A DNA stretch of 64,000 bases from Chalciporus piperatus (taxonomy: Eukaryota; Basidiomycota; Agaricomycetes; Boletales; Boletaceae), in the NCBI GenBank assembly GCA_038093975.1, contig JBBPTG010000028.1, positions 153,716 through 217,715 on the forward strand. The letters run 5' to 3'. The notes beneath the pieces were generated by a model that was not told the DNA's origin, did no database searches, and saw nothing but the letters and a program-made list of their open reading frames with translations. Positions 44,333 through 56,543 of the stretch are shown here, piece after piece (position 1 is the stretch's first letter; each line of letters starts with the position of its first letter). A program made the position numbers and the translations under genes.

Positions 44333-45509
44333 ATGAGGTTCGTCTCTTTCTCCAGCCTGAGCATTCTTGCTCCGGCCACAGCTGCCCTCTCCCTCGCCAA
44401 TTTTGTCAACTGCACTCCGTCACGTTGCGCAGCACTCGACAAACGTATAGCCGCAACCCCCGAGTTGGTCGGGACCCCTTCCAACATGGCCGGCGGCACC
44501 GCGTATGGCCGTGCAACCATCGCAAACAAGGGCTCCCTGCTCGGTTCTGCCACTTACTCCAAGGACAACAACGTCACGATAAAGGCCCTGTCCAGTACCG
44601 ATGCCGGCGGTACTTGGACAGTGCTCAGCGCGATTGCCACTGACGAATCCGACACACATGATCTCGATAACACATATATCCTCCAACTGCCAGGCGGTCG
44701 TATCCTTGCTGCATATCGCAACCATGACATGCAGGGAAAGGGAAACTACACGTACTACCGTATTACTCTCAGCGCTTCTGATGACGGAGGCAAGAGTTGG
44801 ACTTTCCTAAGTCAGGCTGCTGAGCAGCCAGCAAAGCCACCGCCAAACAGTAAGTACTTTGTGATGTTCTCCGTATGCAAACCAAGCTGACTTGTTCATG
44901 TCCTAAGACAACGGCTTATGGGAGCCTTTCCTCCGCCTTACGAGCTCGGGTGTCATCCAGATCTACTACTCCCGCGAAAACAACGCCACTGATCAAGACC
45001 TCATCATGTCCACCTCGACTGACCAGGGTGCGACCTGGTCCACGGCCGTCGTAGTGATTGGCGCTGACAAGTCCGATGCACGCGATGGCATGATCGGCAT
45101 TGCGCCGAATGGCGCTTCGGGTCATCTTCTTGCAGTTTTTGAGTCGGAACAGAACAACATCTTCCAGGTCCAGAAGAGTGAGTCCTCAGACGACGGCAAG
45201 ACATGGGGTCCGCGGGGTCCCGTGTATGCATCGTCGAATGGGCTCAATGCGCAGTCACCACAGGTGACCAATGTCAATGGGACACTGGTCGTGACATTCA
45301 TGACCAACGAGGACACGGACGTTGGAGGGACGACGGATGAAGCAGTGAAGATCGTCACTAGTGGCGACGAGGGCAATACGTGGGGCAGCAAGCTCACAGT
45401 CGCTCCTCCACCCGCGTTTTGGCCTGGCCTGTGTACGACGGGCAACGAGACGTTCCTCGTCATCTATGGCACGAACGTTGTCCAGGCGCAAAATGTGACC
45501 TTGTTGTAA
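44333..45509 (+). CDS. Secreted Asp-box (BNR) glycosidase-like protein
   Basis: Exons 44,333-44,849 and 44,908-45,509; 372 residues. An N-terminal hydrophobic signal peptide (about 1-26) points to secretion. At least five Asp-box motifs of the S-x-D-x-G-x-T-W type are spread along the chain (SSTDAGGTW, SASDDGGKSW, STSTDQGATW, SESSDDGKTW, TSGDEGNTW), the mark of sialidase-like beta-propellers. Fungal members include GH33 sialidases and GH93 exo-arabinanases. The NGLWEPFLR segment fits the GH93-like group, but I cannot assign the substrate. Several N-glycosylation sites (NVT, NYT, NAT, NGT, NET) are present. Confidence 0.82.
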
Positions 45510-46025
45510 AGCTGCGTCAGAATAACCAGTTTTGCGATGCAGTAGTTACTAGATTGTTTGTTCGGGAAGTGGAATCGGAGACTCCGAGTAACACCACCTT
45601 GTCCTTTGTCTCCATTCCTTGTCGTGGCGACACACAGCCTTGTCCCGATCAAACTTGAATCAGTTCGGTCAGCATGCAAGCATCTCCGTTATAAATCGTA
45701 CTTGGAGATCGAAGTGGTATCGGCGACGCGCGTTGCATGCTAGTGAAATCTCTGACAAAATTGACATGGGTATCGCTTGATCTGTACATCCTTCGAGGTC
45801 CGAGGCACGTCCTGGCTCGCTTCATCACAGGAGCATGGAGGGATAGAGTTAAACTTGAAGATGTAGTAACATATGTATATGGTTGGCTCGCTCGAACGTA
45901 TCAAGGGAAAGAACTAATTTACCTGTTAGAAGGTCATGTTGTCGTACCATCCTGCCAGTGAGTCGCTTGCCCTCCAAACACACACAACTCGAAAGACAGA
46001 ACAGCTGGTCCATCTGTCCATGACC

Positions 46026-46768
46026 TTACAGCAATCCCCCAAGGAGTTCTCCGAGAAGTGTGGTGAGACCAAGGCTGCTGATAATAGAGAGAACGGGCGC
46101 GAGCAAGATGAGCAAGGGAGCGACGAGTCCGGTGACCAACGAAAGCGCGACAGATATCAAACTGAAAACCACGATTCTAAGGGACAGAAATCAGACTCTT
46201 CATCGTCCACTGGGCTGAAGGAATGTTTACATACCCGAGTGTAGACAACAACCCAGAAATCACAGAGAAGAGTGAAGAGTCAACCACGAGGAGGACCGCA
46301 TTGGCGGCCGTGAAGACGAGCTATGAGACAGAAGTCAGGTAATGGACCAGATGCTTGTAGTAATGAACACGCACGTTCACAACGGCAACGAGGAGACCGG
46401 CGATGTCAGATGCAGCAAGAGTGACAGTACCATCAACGGACGACAAGATCACGGTGAGGGGTTGGTCAACAAGATTGTTCAGACTGGTGACAGCACCGGT
46501 CACTGCCGTATTGATGTCGCCGATGATTGGCGTCAAGATTTCCTCCGTCGCGTTCTGAGGGGTAGCGTAGACTGGAAACGTAGTCAGTGGATCGACAACG
46601 TCTGTCGAGGTGAACGCTTACGAAGCGAATTGGCAAGAGGAGTGACGGTATCGGTGAGCTCAGTCAGAACGGCAGCGATGGACAACGGGGTCTGGCGTTC
46701 GACTATGGGGCTGGCGAACACACCAACAGCAGCAGTGAAGAGGACGATGGCGATAGCAAGAAACGCAT
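46026..46768 (-). CDS. Small secreted hydrophobic protein, possibly SC15-like; start out of frame
   Basis: Exons 46,622-46,768, 46,375-46,571, 46,235-46,320 and 46,026-46,176 splice cleanly except at the start. A TATA box (TATATAAAG, 46,844-46,852 on the minus strand) lies about 80 bp before the ATG at 46,768, but that ATG is out of frame with the signal-peptide-like sequence (FLAIAIVLFTAAVGVFASP) by one base. After this come a polar Thr/Leu-rich half and a very hydrophobic C-terminal half (about residues 115-190). A polar N-half with a hydrophobic C-half recalls SC15 of Schizophyllum commune, but this is only a resemblance. The frame problem could be a pseudogene lesion, a sequence error or an unusual start. 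Confidence 0.55.
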
Positions 46769-46843
46769 TGTAAGAGGAAAAGAGAAGTAAGAGGAAGAAC
46801 TCGAGTATTGGAGTGCTTGAGAAACTGCAGGGCCAGACGGCGG

Positions 46844-46852
46844 CTTTATATA
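46844..46852 (-). promoter_or_regulatory. TATA box
   Basis: TATATAAAG on the minus strand, 76 bp upstream of the ATG at 46,768. Confidence 0.5.
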
Positions 46853-48816
46853 CCTCGCATCTGTAACCTGCCATCATTTCAGCCAGCTCCGAACAGAGAG
46901 AGCTCGAAGCCTATGATATCTTGAAAGACAATGTCCTGATGAAGACGACCTGGAGAGTCTGGCGTTCTCCGTTTTCCGCCGTCCCCTGTAGTAGTCCATG
47001 CGTCGCATACACCGTGAAAACCGCCAGTGGCGGGCGAGCTTTGTGAAGGAATCCGATGTCGGGGAAGGGAGTCATTTCCGGCCTCGCAGAATAGGGTGAG
47101 CAGACACATCCCAGCTGCTTTCAGGTTCTGATAGCTCCACAGCAAGTCATCATTTTGATATCCTGTGTCGAACCCAAGCTGATCAAAGGAATCAGAATAC
47201 GAGCGGTTTTATTCTATTAGTATTCCGCACGACATACAGTGACATCGTGGTTGTGTCATAATGTTGTGGATTGGGACTCCGCTGGAGCCTCCTTCTCGTG
47301 GCCGGATAGTAGATTCAAGATTCCCATCCTTGACAAACGCGGCCAGCCCGGACTTGATCCGTTTGGAAGTTTGGAAGACATCTCTGAACAGCAAATAACT
47401 TCTTGTCGTCATGATATGTGCCAAAAAAGTTGTGTGGAGTGGGATGTGGCAGCATCGGATCCACTCACAACCATAGTCGCAAAGATGGCTTCAAAAGCTA
47501 AAGGGGCGCGATCTACAACATGACGATCAAATCAGATGAAATGCGAGAGGAAGTGAATTTCATCTTATTGTGGGAGGACCGTATCCAGTATGTGAAAGTC
47601 TTATCCCAATGCATGCCATCCCGTGCCCTGGAGTCGAAACCTCTGGAACGGCGTTGACACCGGGGCTGATCTGTTAATCATGTTTGGTCCGAACTTTAGG
47701 GTGATCCATTTCCGTGGGCACGAGAAGCGCGTCGCCGGAGAGGGACATCGTTGCACTTCCCCACAGAGCAGGTGGTCTCAGCATTGGAGCATGTGTTCGG
47801 ACTACCGAGATACCAAGCAGGTACAACCATCTGGATCTTATCACTGATGTCAGCGCAACAGACTTGTGGTGCTCGCGCATCATCGATAATCGTTCCGGCA
47901 AGGGAGATTGACGCCGGAACAATCCTCGACTATCGAGATGTGAAGCGATCCGGCGCTGTGGTTTCTCCGTGCCGCTATCGGAGGAAGTACCATTCAAACA
48001 TGACCCCGAGTTCAATACAAACGTTTCCTTTGGGACCACCCCAATCATGCACTGAGAAGAAAAAATTGTCACAACGCTCAGGCATGCGCGTGGAAGTGAC
48101 AATATCAAGCTCGTACCTGTGGCTTGGTCCAGCTCAGGAGTCAAGGCACTTCACCGCATTGGGGGCGTCCGGCACGTTTTGCGACAATGAATGATCTGGG
48201 GGGTCAGAAAATGTGTAGAGAGCTTCACATCCGCGGAGTTTGCACCAACGAACGTCCTGTCAAGCCTGGATTGGAGGACAGGCCCTGGTGAGGTTCCTTT
48301 CACTGGGCCTTCACGAAATTCAGGCCCACTACCGACTCCGACAAGCTGAGATTGATCAGCCACAGAGAAAGATAGAACAAGGTCTTCCATGGGACCAGGG
48401 AGGAAAAAAACCGAAGTGGCGACTGCATTGTACCTGGTCCTGAAGGGCCGGAAGGCTTCAAGTTAGTTCTATTCAGACAAACCGTTTGAACCAAACTCTA
48501 TCTTGACCTCGTCCGGCACAAAAATTGAGGAACAACAAAGTAATTCATTAATGAATGTGATGAAGATTGGCGTTGGGTGTAGTTCAACGTTTGCGCGGCT
48601 GACTCCCGAGATAAAACGACATCATGGGCTCGTCAAGAAGACCTGGCTCAATCAGGTTGTAAAATGGTGAAACGATACCTTTCTGGAGCGCTCGCAATAT
48701 GCAAGTCCGAGCACTCCGTCGTACCTAGAGAATATAAGACAATGTCTCGATGAGACGAAACGACCGCCCAGCCACTGACAGAAACGTTCCCACGGTAACC
48801 ACTCGCAAACGCAACC

Positions 48817-49133
48817 ATGTCCGAGCCATCGCCAGCAGACAGTGAGTCCGCCCGATTCAGGGTGATAATGTCCTCAAAGACTTGGTAGACGCAAATGCGA
48901 AGCCATTCGTTCCCCCCGAGGGGGCCGCGATTTGCTTGAACCCTGAGCTGATTCGAGGAGCATCCAAGACTCCGAGTCAGCGGCCGGTACAGACCTCAGT
49001 GCCTGTTGGCGACTCTGAGAGAAATACCTTTTCGCCCCCTGATGAGGCCATGATCTGCTTGTATCCCGAGCTGATTCGAGAGGCATCCAACGCTCAGAGG
49101 AATGAAGAGTCGGAGTCCGTGAAAAAGGGGTAA
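48817..49133 (+). CDS. Short protein with duplicated PPEGA/PELIR motif
   Basis: Spliced as 48,817-48,841 plus 48,880-49,133 it gives 92 residues; the intron would be only 38 bp. Two repeats are visible, each with a PP-E-GA-ICL-PELIR-AS pattern (about residues 18-38 and 54-75), and the end is Lys-Lys-Gly. A diverged copy is at 56,240-56,543. Both copies contain an unspliced VLKDLVDANA-like segment just before the first repeat that is frame-shifted relative to the ATG, so this may be a degenerate first exon rather than a working gene. I recognise no domain. It lies upstream of, and converges on, the two-propeller WD40 gene. Confidence 0.4.
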
Positions 49134-49524
49134 TCTGCACGTCGTCGAGAGATATTGGCAAGAGCGTCACATAATTGGAGCTTGAATGTAGGATACGATC
49201 ACTTCATCGCACTCGAGAGACATATCAAAGGAACATAGCGATAGTTGTACAAGATTTTGGGGTAACAAGACGAACAAACTGCACGTCCATCTCGTCTTTG
49301 AATATAGACTGCTAAGAAAGAATCTTCCTCGAGTTACTCGTCGACGACACTCATACAAAACGAGAAAAAAAAAATCAAGGATGGTCAGGCGACCTGTTTT
49401 CTGCACGATGCCAGCATTCTCCTTCGCCAGACAACCTTTGGGTTATCAGCAACACGTAAGTTGCACGGCCAAAGGACCCACCATGCAAGTTGTTACTATG
49501 CAGCAAGGGTCCGACCTCTGATCA

Positions 49525-52500
49525 CTACTCAACGCCGGAAGCAGAGGCATTTGGAATGAGATCATGGAGATTGCGTAGAGAGATTTGTCCGATCTCGTCG
49601 CCGATTGCAAGATAGTTATTGTCTGGCGAAAGTACAATCGACCGCACGACAGCAGTGTGAACAAACGAAGATCCGATCTGAACTCCATGGACATCCCAAA
49701 TTGAGACGGTACGTCCGGTGAAGCAAGCAAGGAATTTGTCGTCGGTGGATAGCGCGATGGAGCCGTAGAGATCGACGGTATCGCCGGGAATGCGCCATCC
49801 GGGGAGCAGAGTACCCGAACTCGCCTCGACGGGCCTGATCATGTTGGAGGATAAGACGAAGATGTGCTTGGAGTCGCTTGTCCAGGAAATGCAGGTGCTT
49901 GGGAATGAATTAACCGCGACCTTGACCTCATGAACTTGATCAAGGCTTTGGTCGTCAATCTTGTAGAGTCGCAGAGAGTCGCGCTGCCAAGTGGCAGTGG
50001 CGATGTGGGTCCCGTCTGGAGAGAATCTAACCGACGCGACGAAGTTGTCGTGCTCGACTGGACCTGCGACCCGCGTGCCGCTTGAGATGTCCCAGATGAA
50101 CACTTTCTTGTCACTTGATCCCGTCGCAAATTTCGTCGAATCTGGCGACACGTCGACCGTGGTTACCCAGGAATTGTGCTCGTTGACCTTGACTGCGCTT
50201 TGACCAGTGTTACTGTCCCAGACAGTGACCACCTTTTCCTCGCCGCTGACGATCCATTTTCCATCGCGTGACAGCGCAATCGCCTGGACAGCACTGCTTG
50301 CTTTGAGCCCCTCTTCCATCTCCGTTCCAGTGTCGATGGCCCATCGTCGGATCCCTTCCTCACCGCCACTCCGAAGCTCCTTTCCGTCCTTCGAGAAGAC
50401 GAGCGAACGTACCCAACCACGACCAACATCAATGCGTAGCATTTGATGTTGACCCTTAAGCCGCGTGATTTCCGCCTGTAATTCGGCTGATTTGGGTTGC
50501 CGTTCAGCCATATGAAAGTCGTACCGCGAACGAACGCACCTAAGCGCAACTTCTGTGCAGAGCCCTCTCTGGAAAGAGGCGCGAGCGTCTCCTGGACTTT
50601 AGCCATCTCCCCATGAAGACGATCTTTGAGCTATTGTTCAGTTGGATGCACGTCGGAATGTCAAAGAACGCACCGATTGTGTTACGGAGAGACTGATTCT
50701 GCTCCTCGAGGAATTTTCTCTCTTTCTGAACGCCATCTTTGAATCGCTTAGCACTCGAGACGAGTTGGATTGCCAACCGTGGCGAACGTACCTTGCTCTG
50801 ACCGAGACTCAATAATCCGCCTGGATTCAGCTCTCTCCCTCTCCAAGGATTGGATACGCTTATCCTTCTCATCCAGTGGAGTAGCACCTTCGAGGAAAGT
50901 CTTGGAAATGACGCCATTGAGATCGAATATGAGAATTTTCTCATCCCGGGCGCGGACCGCGAGGTGGCTGTCGTCCGATGAAAGCGCAATTGAACTCAAC
51001 CACTTGTGGTATTGGAAGGAAGGTATGATCTCCTTGAGCGTAGCAGTGTCCCAAAAGGAAACAACATAGCCATGAACGCAGGCGATGAACTTTCCGTTCC
51101 TTGATCGGGCGATTGACACGGTTCCAAAGTCACCAAATTTGGGAGCTGGCCATTGGGAGATCACGGACGCTCTGGAGGCGTCGATGGAGTAGATCTTTCC
51201 CTGGGAGATGGCAAAAATACGTTGTGAATCACTGTGCCAGGCGACGGGGTTACCTGGCCAACCGTCAGAGATTAATGTCTGCGAGCCTTGGATTATCTTG
51301 GGCGCCTTGTCGAAGTCATGAGCGTCGTAGATTCGCAGTGCGCGTTGCCACCCGCCGGTGACGAGGCTATTACCGTCTGGGGAGAATGTGGCCGAGGCAA
51401 TGATGGCTGGTTTATGATCGGGATCGTTCGGACTGGGTTCGTGCACCAGTGGACCGGCGAGTTTTGTTCCGCTCAAGATGTCCCAGATTAATACATTTCC
51501 GTCATACCCTCCGGTGGAGAATCTGGTAGAATCAGGGGAGACATCGACCGCGGACACTCGAGTTTTGGTTGGCATGTCCACCGAACGAACTTTTCGACGG
51601 GTTTTCCTGTCCCAAACACTGGCCGCACCTTCCTCGCCGATGACTATCCACTTTCCATCACCTGAGAGGGCAATTGAAGGGGCAGCGCTGACAGTATCCT
51701 CTCTAAGCACCTCTCGAATCTCCCTTCCATCATCAACGCGCCATTGTCTTATCCCCTTCAGGCTGCCACTAAGAAGGTATTCGTCGTCCAAGAAGGCGAG
51801 GGAGCTAACGTATTCGCCCTTCACATCGATCTCGATTCGTTCTGCTTTGTCTGGGAGTAAAAGTTCGGGTCAGCAGGGATCTATCTCACAGTCTACACCA
51901 ACCCATCGCTCCGTTAGCTTGCAGAGGTCAGCGGAACACGATAAGGACCCGGTTGCAAAGTTGAGGGTAAGGTGTGCCGGTAGTGAATCTCTTAGAGCAT
52001 CCTTTTATAGCTAGAGCGCTGCAAAACCCTGGCCGAACTTCCGTTCCAAGGATTGATGTTTATCGTGTGGGAGGCAAATAGAACTATCCCTAATGTGGAC
52101 TACTCCAATTACTTACCACATGCTGGATCTCTTTCAAGTGTCAGCTCACGGTCTTCCTCTGTCCGCTGTTCAACCTTAATCGCTGGAGTAGTGGATCCTA
52201 TGAATGGTTCAACGGAGCTGCCCAATATCCCCTGCCATATCTTGTCCTAGTTGACAGCACGAGCTCTTTCATCTCCAGACCTCCCAAACCACCCCGTTTA
52301 CCCTCAATCCGTTGATAAATGTCCTTCAGATTCGTCGGCTTCACAGTTTTGTACACTGACCATAATACCCTCCTGGTGGAGATTCGAAGAGGAACAGCCC
52401 ATACTCAGGACGTTCACTTGATCGCGCCTTGAGTTTCGCCCTGATCATGTTGCCGATGGCTAACGTGAACTGCGGGTGCGTCACGGCGCCCTGACTGCCA

Positions 52501-52688
52501 CAAGATTGGTCAGGGGCAAAGGGTTTGGGGAGCATAGTGGGGGAGTGGTCCCAGATGTCACTCGTGACACAGACCTGTAGACGAGTTGAGGTAATGCCCC
52601 TTGCCACGCTAAGGCTCAGGCTGGAACTCTCAAGCTGGACCCGGATCTGCCGTTCGATTTGGGGTGGTGGGAGATCAAGTGTTCGCAT
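49525..52688 (-). CDS. Two-propeller WD40 protein with coiled-coil linker
   Basis: Seven exons, 52,369-52,688, 52,302-52,323, 52,117-52,246, 50,792-51,850, 50,674-50,736, 50,540-50,623 and 49,525-50,486, join in one frame of 879 residues. An N-terminal module of about 157 residues (unrecognised) is followed by a first WD40 region (about 157-460; GIRQWRVDDG, VWDRKTR, SPDSTRFSTGG, IWDI). A charged coiled coil (about 460-560) leads to a second WD40 region (about 565-879) with the same motif order (GIRRWAIDTG, VWDSNTG, SPDSTKFATGS, IWDIS). The two halves are clearly homologous, an internal duplication. Three acceptor sites end in AAAG or TCAG chosen for frame. The intron between exons 3 and 4 is about 266 bp and could hide another exon. 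Likely a scaffold; partners unknown. Confidence 0.75.
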
Positions 52689-53705
52689 CGTACCTTATCG
52701 CATATTCGTAGCTGACATCGACAGGAACTCGCCCGAACTTGAAAATACGCCCTCCGGGCCGACTCTCCCTTCATGATTTGGTGGAAAGGCGTATTGCCAA
52801 AACGCACCTCGTTCTCTTACCCTTTTTCTGATCATGTGGCGCAATGAGGCTCAGCTTCCATCGCCTGAAAAGGTCAAACAGAAAAGAAGATCGAAGGGAG
52901 CACACGATGTCCCGAAAAGCCCATATCAGACGCTGACATGTGAACGCTTGGATGAGACCAAAATCGAGGACGGAGATGTCGTTCATCGGGCACATCACTT
53001 CGGTCCGTTTTGTCGACCTAAAGAAAAATCTTGGGGTTTGAGACGGATGGGGAATACCAGCCCTCGCCTGATAAATCAACCTCGTGGCAAGGAAGCTTGA
53101 AAGCAAGTATTTGAATCGCACATTTAGGTAGACCCTGCCCGAGGGAACGTCCATCAACACGATTGAAGTCAGTCACAACATTCTCGATTCCCTGCTAGGA
53201 TCACCACCGTATGGTCTGTCCAGTGTCAAATGCATATCATCATTAACTATTGAATTACCGAGTCCTGCGCTTAACATCGTCCAGGTGCTTCCATACCTGT
53301 TATCCGAATAGAGCATTGACACAGAAGATCGCATCGTATGGTGGTTAGCTGTCACATCCCGTTTGCCAAGCTTGGGATGCAAACCGGTGTAGGTTCAAGC
53401 CACGCTCATCTGTGCCAAACCCTGCTTCTTTGAGTTGACAGTGGTTGTTATCGATTATCTGGAATGGAAGCTGCCGTGTAGCTTTTCTTCTTGTTGGAGT
53501 CAGTTTAAAAGGGCGACACCCATCGGCGGGTTTGGTGTGTGCACTTCTACTCTCCCGTCCATCTCCTCTCCCTTTCCGTAGGGTTTAGGGTTCCGAAATT
53601 CCTGTTCCGTCTCCTACGCCCAATAGCTAGAGTCGTCACACTTCAGCAAGTCATAGGTATCAAATAGAGTCATTCTGAAAAAGTGTCTCGTCAAACTTGC
53701 TGAGT

Positions 53706-53823
53706 TTAATTGTCTCCGAGTGTACCTTGTATCTCGAGAAAATGACCCGCGTAACCGTTGAGAACGAATGGATAAGGTTGAGATACCTTGACGTCCTTCA
53801 AATTTGCATTATATTCGGACATT
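53706..53823 (-). pseudogene. Relic of dienoyl-CoA isomerase exon 1
   Basis: Reading left from about 53,823, an ATG-led segment encodes Asn-Ala-Asn-Leu-Lys followed by a KVSQPYPFVL block, closely matching exon 1 of the isomerase gene at 38,451-38,524 in DNA as well as protein. Beyond that block similarity is lost and the frame ends at 53,706. No later exons are present. Confidence 0.7.
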
Positions 53824-54087
53824 GTAGGTAAGTAAGAGTGAGTGGTGTGACGAAGTGGTAGAGATTCAAACCTATTCAAACCTTGTTGAGCCACAGTGGT
53901 TTCAAGTTCGGCTCCGAGCTAATAGTAACCGCGATCGAATAGCCTGATCACGGCGATGTCCCTACCACAGCTACTGTATGTCCAGCCTACTACTTATGAG
54001 GTCAATCTAGTTCCCCTCCCACGACGTGATACCTTTGTTTTATCTTTGCCGCCCTGTGAGCCTTCAACCTTAGTGATCGTCAACTAG

Positions 54088-56068
54088 ATGGGTACGTGTG
54101 ATAGTACTTGTCGGGCCTTGTTCAAAGAGGAGCACGCTCAACGGGGTGTATCCCCAGACAATGTTCAGTATGGTATCATCTCGGATGTTGGCGATCTATG
54201 GCCGATCGATGAAACGTCTGGCCCCGGCGGGAAGGTGGTGAGCAAATAGCCGACATCGTCCGAGTCGTCAGAAGTTTCACCACGCATTCGTGCTCTTCTT
54301 GTAGATCCTCACGTATGGTTTCATCGAAGGCAACGACGATCAACGAAGAATTGTCAACACTATCATTAAGAGTAGTGGGAGAGCAGATGATCCCGAGCTC
54401 GCAACTTGGGAGGACTATGCCAACGTCGAGTTCCGCTTCGTCGTCAATCCAGCTGACGCCAAAATAAGAGTCAGTTTTCCTGATACAGATGTAAACTGTC
54501 GCTCGTTCGTAGGGACAAGGGCCGAAAAGCAAGGACCCACTGAGCCGACAGTCAGGCTTCCACGAGTCGGGACTGGGGATAGTAACGACGCTTTGGATCG
54601 CCGCCATACTCTCCACGAGTTCGGACACGCTCTTGGGCTGCGACACGAACATCAAAGTCCCAGGGCAGGAGCGCCGAAATCCAAAACATTTCCTCCTAAC
54701 CAGAGTAACTACACAGAACTCGACTTGGAATCCATTATGATGTGAGTGGAACTATTGTAGCTAGTCAGCCTTGCTCATCCATTTCTTCAGCTATGACAAG
54801 TATTCCCTTGCTAGTGGGAAGAAGATGAAGATAAAGCTCCCCACAGTGTTATCCGAAAAAGACAAGGCCTTCATCATGCTCCTGTACCCACCAGACCTCA
54901 GCGATGTCGCAACAAGGAGAAAGTTCGAAGAAGCTTTGCGAGTTGCTGGATTCGAAGCCGAAGCGGATAGGCGCCAGATTATTGGTGCTTTCGGGAGCGA
55001 AAACGACACACGCCCTTTATACGTGCGGCTGACCGCGGTGAGAAGTATGGTTCTTGAACGTAACGATGCGATTAAGCTGCCGTGGGTTGGTAAGTACAGA
55101 GTGGTTGGATGATTTCATGTCTGGCATTCATCGTGGAATGTAGCCAACGGAATCTTCTTGGGCAGCCTCAACCAGTCAGGCCTTCAACAGAGCTACATCA
55201 CTGACTATGTCCACGGTGCGGCGGAGAACAAGCTCATCCAAGCTATGATCAGGAACATCGTCTCCAAGGTTTTCGTCCAAAACGGGATCGAGATCGCAGA
55301 ACCACAGCCGAAGATATCCAGCAGAGACATCATGGAAATGATCGGCGCGCTTGCTATTCAAGAGGACGTGATCAATCAGGTCAAGTACTACAATACACTG
55401 TTCTGTGGGAGGTGGGTACTCATACGGTTGGCATTGTTGACGCGTCTTCGATATTGATCGTTTTCGTCAAGGTCAACGTCGCAGGATGGCAGTGTCCGTT
55501 GACCTGCTTTCTCAGTTTCCTTGTATTCTGATCTCTTTTTACACCCTTAGTCCAGTGATGAAGACGCCTCATTGGCCCAGTCATCCAGTGCGCATATTAA
55601 AAAGCCCGCGAGCAGCGGAGACATCACCATCACCATCAAAGACCTGAAACGGAACGTTGAAATCCACGATGAAGCTACCGATGCAAGAGAACAGAGTATC
55701 GGTGAGCTGTTTGTCCCTCGTCATGTAGGGACACGTCGCCCAACCAAGCGTAATATTGCAGATTCCGAGGGCACTTTTTACTTCAGTAGGGAGCATGATC
55801 TCGAGCGTGCTATCAACGTGCACTGGACTCCTGAAAATATCGTGTTCTTCCAAAATGACTTGATTATCATTGCTCGTGTATGTCTTCTACTCTGCTAATT
55901 GAATGTCTCACCGACTCACGTCATGTTCACTGTGTAGTTCGTCCGTAAGTTCTCAGGTGATCTTTTCTGACGACGACTTACATAGCTGTAGCGGACGAGA
56001 AGGAGAGCCTGGGCAATGAAACCAAGGCTTTCAAAGGCGTGAAGTGGCCCTCGGCCACTGGAATCTGA
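54088..56068 (+). CDS. Astacin-like zinc metallopeptidase
   Basis: Exons 54,088-54,237, 54,305-54,741, 54,791-55,089, 55,144-55,411, 55,556-55,877, 55,938-55,944 and 55,986-56,068; 521 residues in one frame. The zinc site is HEFGHALGLRHEH (about residues 154-166), which fits HExxHxxGxxHE of the metzincin clan, and the SIM-x-Y Met-turn follows at about 193-197, as in astacins (M12A). The part after the catalytic domain (about 200-521) is mixed alpha/beta, not recognised. No signal peptide is visible with this start, so it may be cytosolic or have a missed upstream exon; an in-frame TAG precedes the ATG. A relic copy is at 41,634-42,266. Confidence 0.8.
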
Positions 56069-56239
56069 AGATGTTGCGGTGCCGCCCTCTGTCAGCCGAT
56101 TGAGCGTTTGCAGTGTACTATCCTATGAACCGCTTCGATGAATGTCATTATTTACATTTGACGTCGCTTATGTAAGAGTCCTCCTCCTATCTGAAAGGAC
56201 TCGGTGACTTCACTTCCTAAGTACCTCCAAATTCCAAGC

Positions 56240-56543
56240 ATGTCAGACAGTGAGTTCGCACACCCTTCAAGCGTTAGCGTCCTCAAAGATTGGTAGATGC
56301 AAATGCTCAACATCAATATATTCCCCCTGGGGCCGTGATCTGCTCGCGTGCTGCGCTGTTGGGCAAGAAGGCGCAGGCTTCCAGCCCCCCTGTGGGGCCA
56401 TTACCTCCTCGAGTCCTGAGCTGATTCCAGATGCGTCCAACAAGGCGCAGGCTTCAGGGCCCGTCAGTGACTCTCAACCAAAGGCTTCTACCCATGAGGT
56501 CTGCTTTCCTCCTGAGCTGAATCAATCCGCAAAAAAGGGGTAA
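56240..56543 (+). pseudogene. Frame-shifted copy of the PPEGA-motif ORF
   Basis: Starting at ATG 56,240 the frame reads through a VLKD segment and meets TAG after 18 codons. The matching continuation (LVDANA, then IPPGAVIC and PELI-like motifs, ending Lys-Lys-Gly at 56,543) is in other frames. The same order and bases occur in the copy at 48,817-49,133, so this is a diverged paralogue broken by indels. Confidence 0.6.

Noticed and set aside
47623..48390. Open frames of 147-156 codons on both strands
   Set aside because: The two strands are equally open, compositions are not protein-like and no splice partners or motifs were found.
52771..53160. 129-codon minus-strand frame and an overlapping plus-strand frame
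   Set aside because: No domain or conserved look; most likely upstream region of the WD40 gene.
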